Shown here: in pieces, positions 63,201 to 64,000 of the stretch
How the letters are laid out: each line of letters opens with the position of its first letter
How positions within the stretch are numbered: the first letter of the stretch is position 1
Notes under the pieces: model-generated
Databases searched by the model: none
Seen by the model: only the letters and a program-made list of their open reading frames with translations
What the model was told of the DNA's origin: nothing
Program-made: the position numbers and the translations under genes
Assembly (NCBI GenBank): GCA_037179385.1
Contig: CM074189.1
Coordinates: 19,975,020 to 20,039,019 of the forward strand
From: Holothuria scabra
Taxonomy: Eukaryota; Echinodermata; Holothuroidea; Aspidochirotida; Holothuriidae
Length of the DNA: 64,000 nt
Direction of reading: 5' to 3'

Positions 63201-64000
63201 TGAAATAGGCATATGTAGTAAGTATCCTTTTGGGGGAGGACTTACTTTAGTTTGTGGGGATGGTATTTGTTGGCATAGATAAAGAGCAGAAGCATTAGAT
63301 AAATTATAGCCAAACTGGAAACAAATTTCAGACCACAAGTAATCCTCTCTGGAAAGATAGATGAGGTTTTATGGTCCAACAACTAATTGGTTTAAAATTC
63401 TGCAGCTCAGCTTCCTGGCTGACAATAACAAACCTTTACTTGACTACTAAGAGCTTCCAAAAGATTGCCCATGCGTGCTCTCTGTTTATAAATTGTATCT
63501 GCTTCTTGTATACTCTAAAGCCTCTTGGGATACAACTGTAAATCTGGATTCCTGGTGCAGATGGCTGTTTGCATTATCAATGCACTCTGCATGAAAATAT
63601 TTCTTTCTGTTGCATAAATGACAAACATACTGAATCTATGGATCATTAAACCTACCATAGAAATCATTATTGGAGGCATATTGTTTATGGTCAGAATCTG
63701 TATTCGTATTGAACAATTCATTAAACATTTTGAAAATTGAATATCATGGGGCACATTAAGAAAACCCTTTACAACAGAGTGAATATTAAAAATTATTAAT
63801 TAATTAATTTATTTCATAACAAAATCTTTCCATATTTTGCAGCTGTCATAATATTATTGCTTTTGTAACATAAGATTGCCATACATACATCTACATTATA
63901 TGTTCCACCTTAACCTATTTTTACCCGATTCCAATGTACTTAGAAAATCTTAATTAGATAATTGTATAATTTGAATTAATTCTTAGCCCTAAATTGCAGT
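60261..64000. other. 3' flanking stretch without recognised gene
   Basis: No exon structure, protein family or RNA gene could be supported. Segments such as 62712-62745 (ATAACACATTCATATTGGTG) are shared with 51110-51140, and similar text occurs near 45846, so dispersed repeats are present. Open frames up to about 110 codons look random. Confidence 0.5.

Overview
The window is a piece of an animal nuclear genome: AT-rich, intron-rich, GT-AG introns of 0.4-6.6 kb, and dense in transposon debris. The repeat mix (Penelope-like elements, L1/Tx1- and CR1/L2-type LINEs, hAT-type and other short DNA transposons, fold-back elements, a tRNA-derived SINE) and an ABCH-type half transporter suggest a marine invertebrate, possibly an echinoderm or another invertebrate deuterostome. 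The species cannot be fixed from this sequence alone.

Only one host gene can be supported. It lies on the + strand from 23579 to 59489 and is a complete 20-exon gene for a 716-residue ABC half transporter (one nucleotide-binding domain followed by six membrane segments). It matches the ABCH subfamily, often named 'ABC transporter G family member 20/23-like' in invertebrate databases. Every exon joins in frame, all splice sites are GT-AG, and Walker A, Q-loop, LSGGQ signature, Walker B and H-loop are intact. An AATAAA signal lies 212 bases after the stop codon.

Layout. 1-2110: AT repeat, then three different 3' fragments of Penelope-like elements, head to tail on the - strand. 2111-5178: no gene, one hAT-like remnant. 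5179-7053: a fold-back element with arms of about 600 bp. 7061-17741: a large imperfect palindrome; its right arm carries a 1551-bp non-autonomous hAT element with an 8-bp target duplication and a 1720-bp 5'-truncated L1/Tx1-like LINE with an 18-bp target duplication, and its left arm carries a 106-bp palindromic MITE. 17742-19130: sparse. About 19140-22735: a second, more degraded fold-back structure whose outer arms are GC-rich minisatellites. 22736-23578: the 5' flank of the ABC gene, with five TTGGCGT motifs. 23579-59489: the ABC gene, its introns holding MITEs, SINE copies, an antisense CR1/L2 fragment and tandem duplications. 59490-64000: 3' flank with a 144-bp tandem repeat and no recognisable gene.

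No rRNA gene, functional tRNA gene, CRISPR array or operon was seen. Because the two palindrome arms act as empty-site controls for each other, several insertions can be dated relative to the duplication directly from the sequence.
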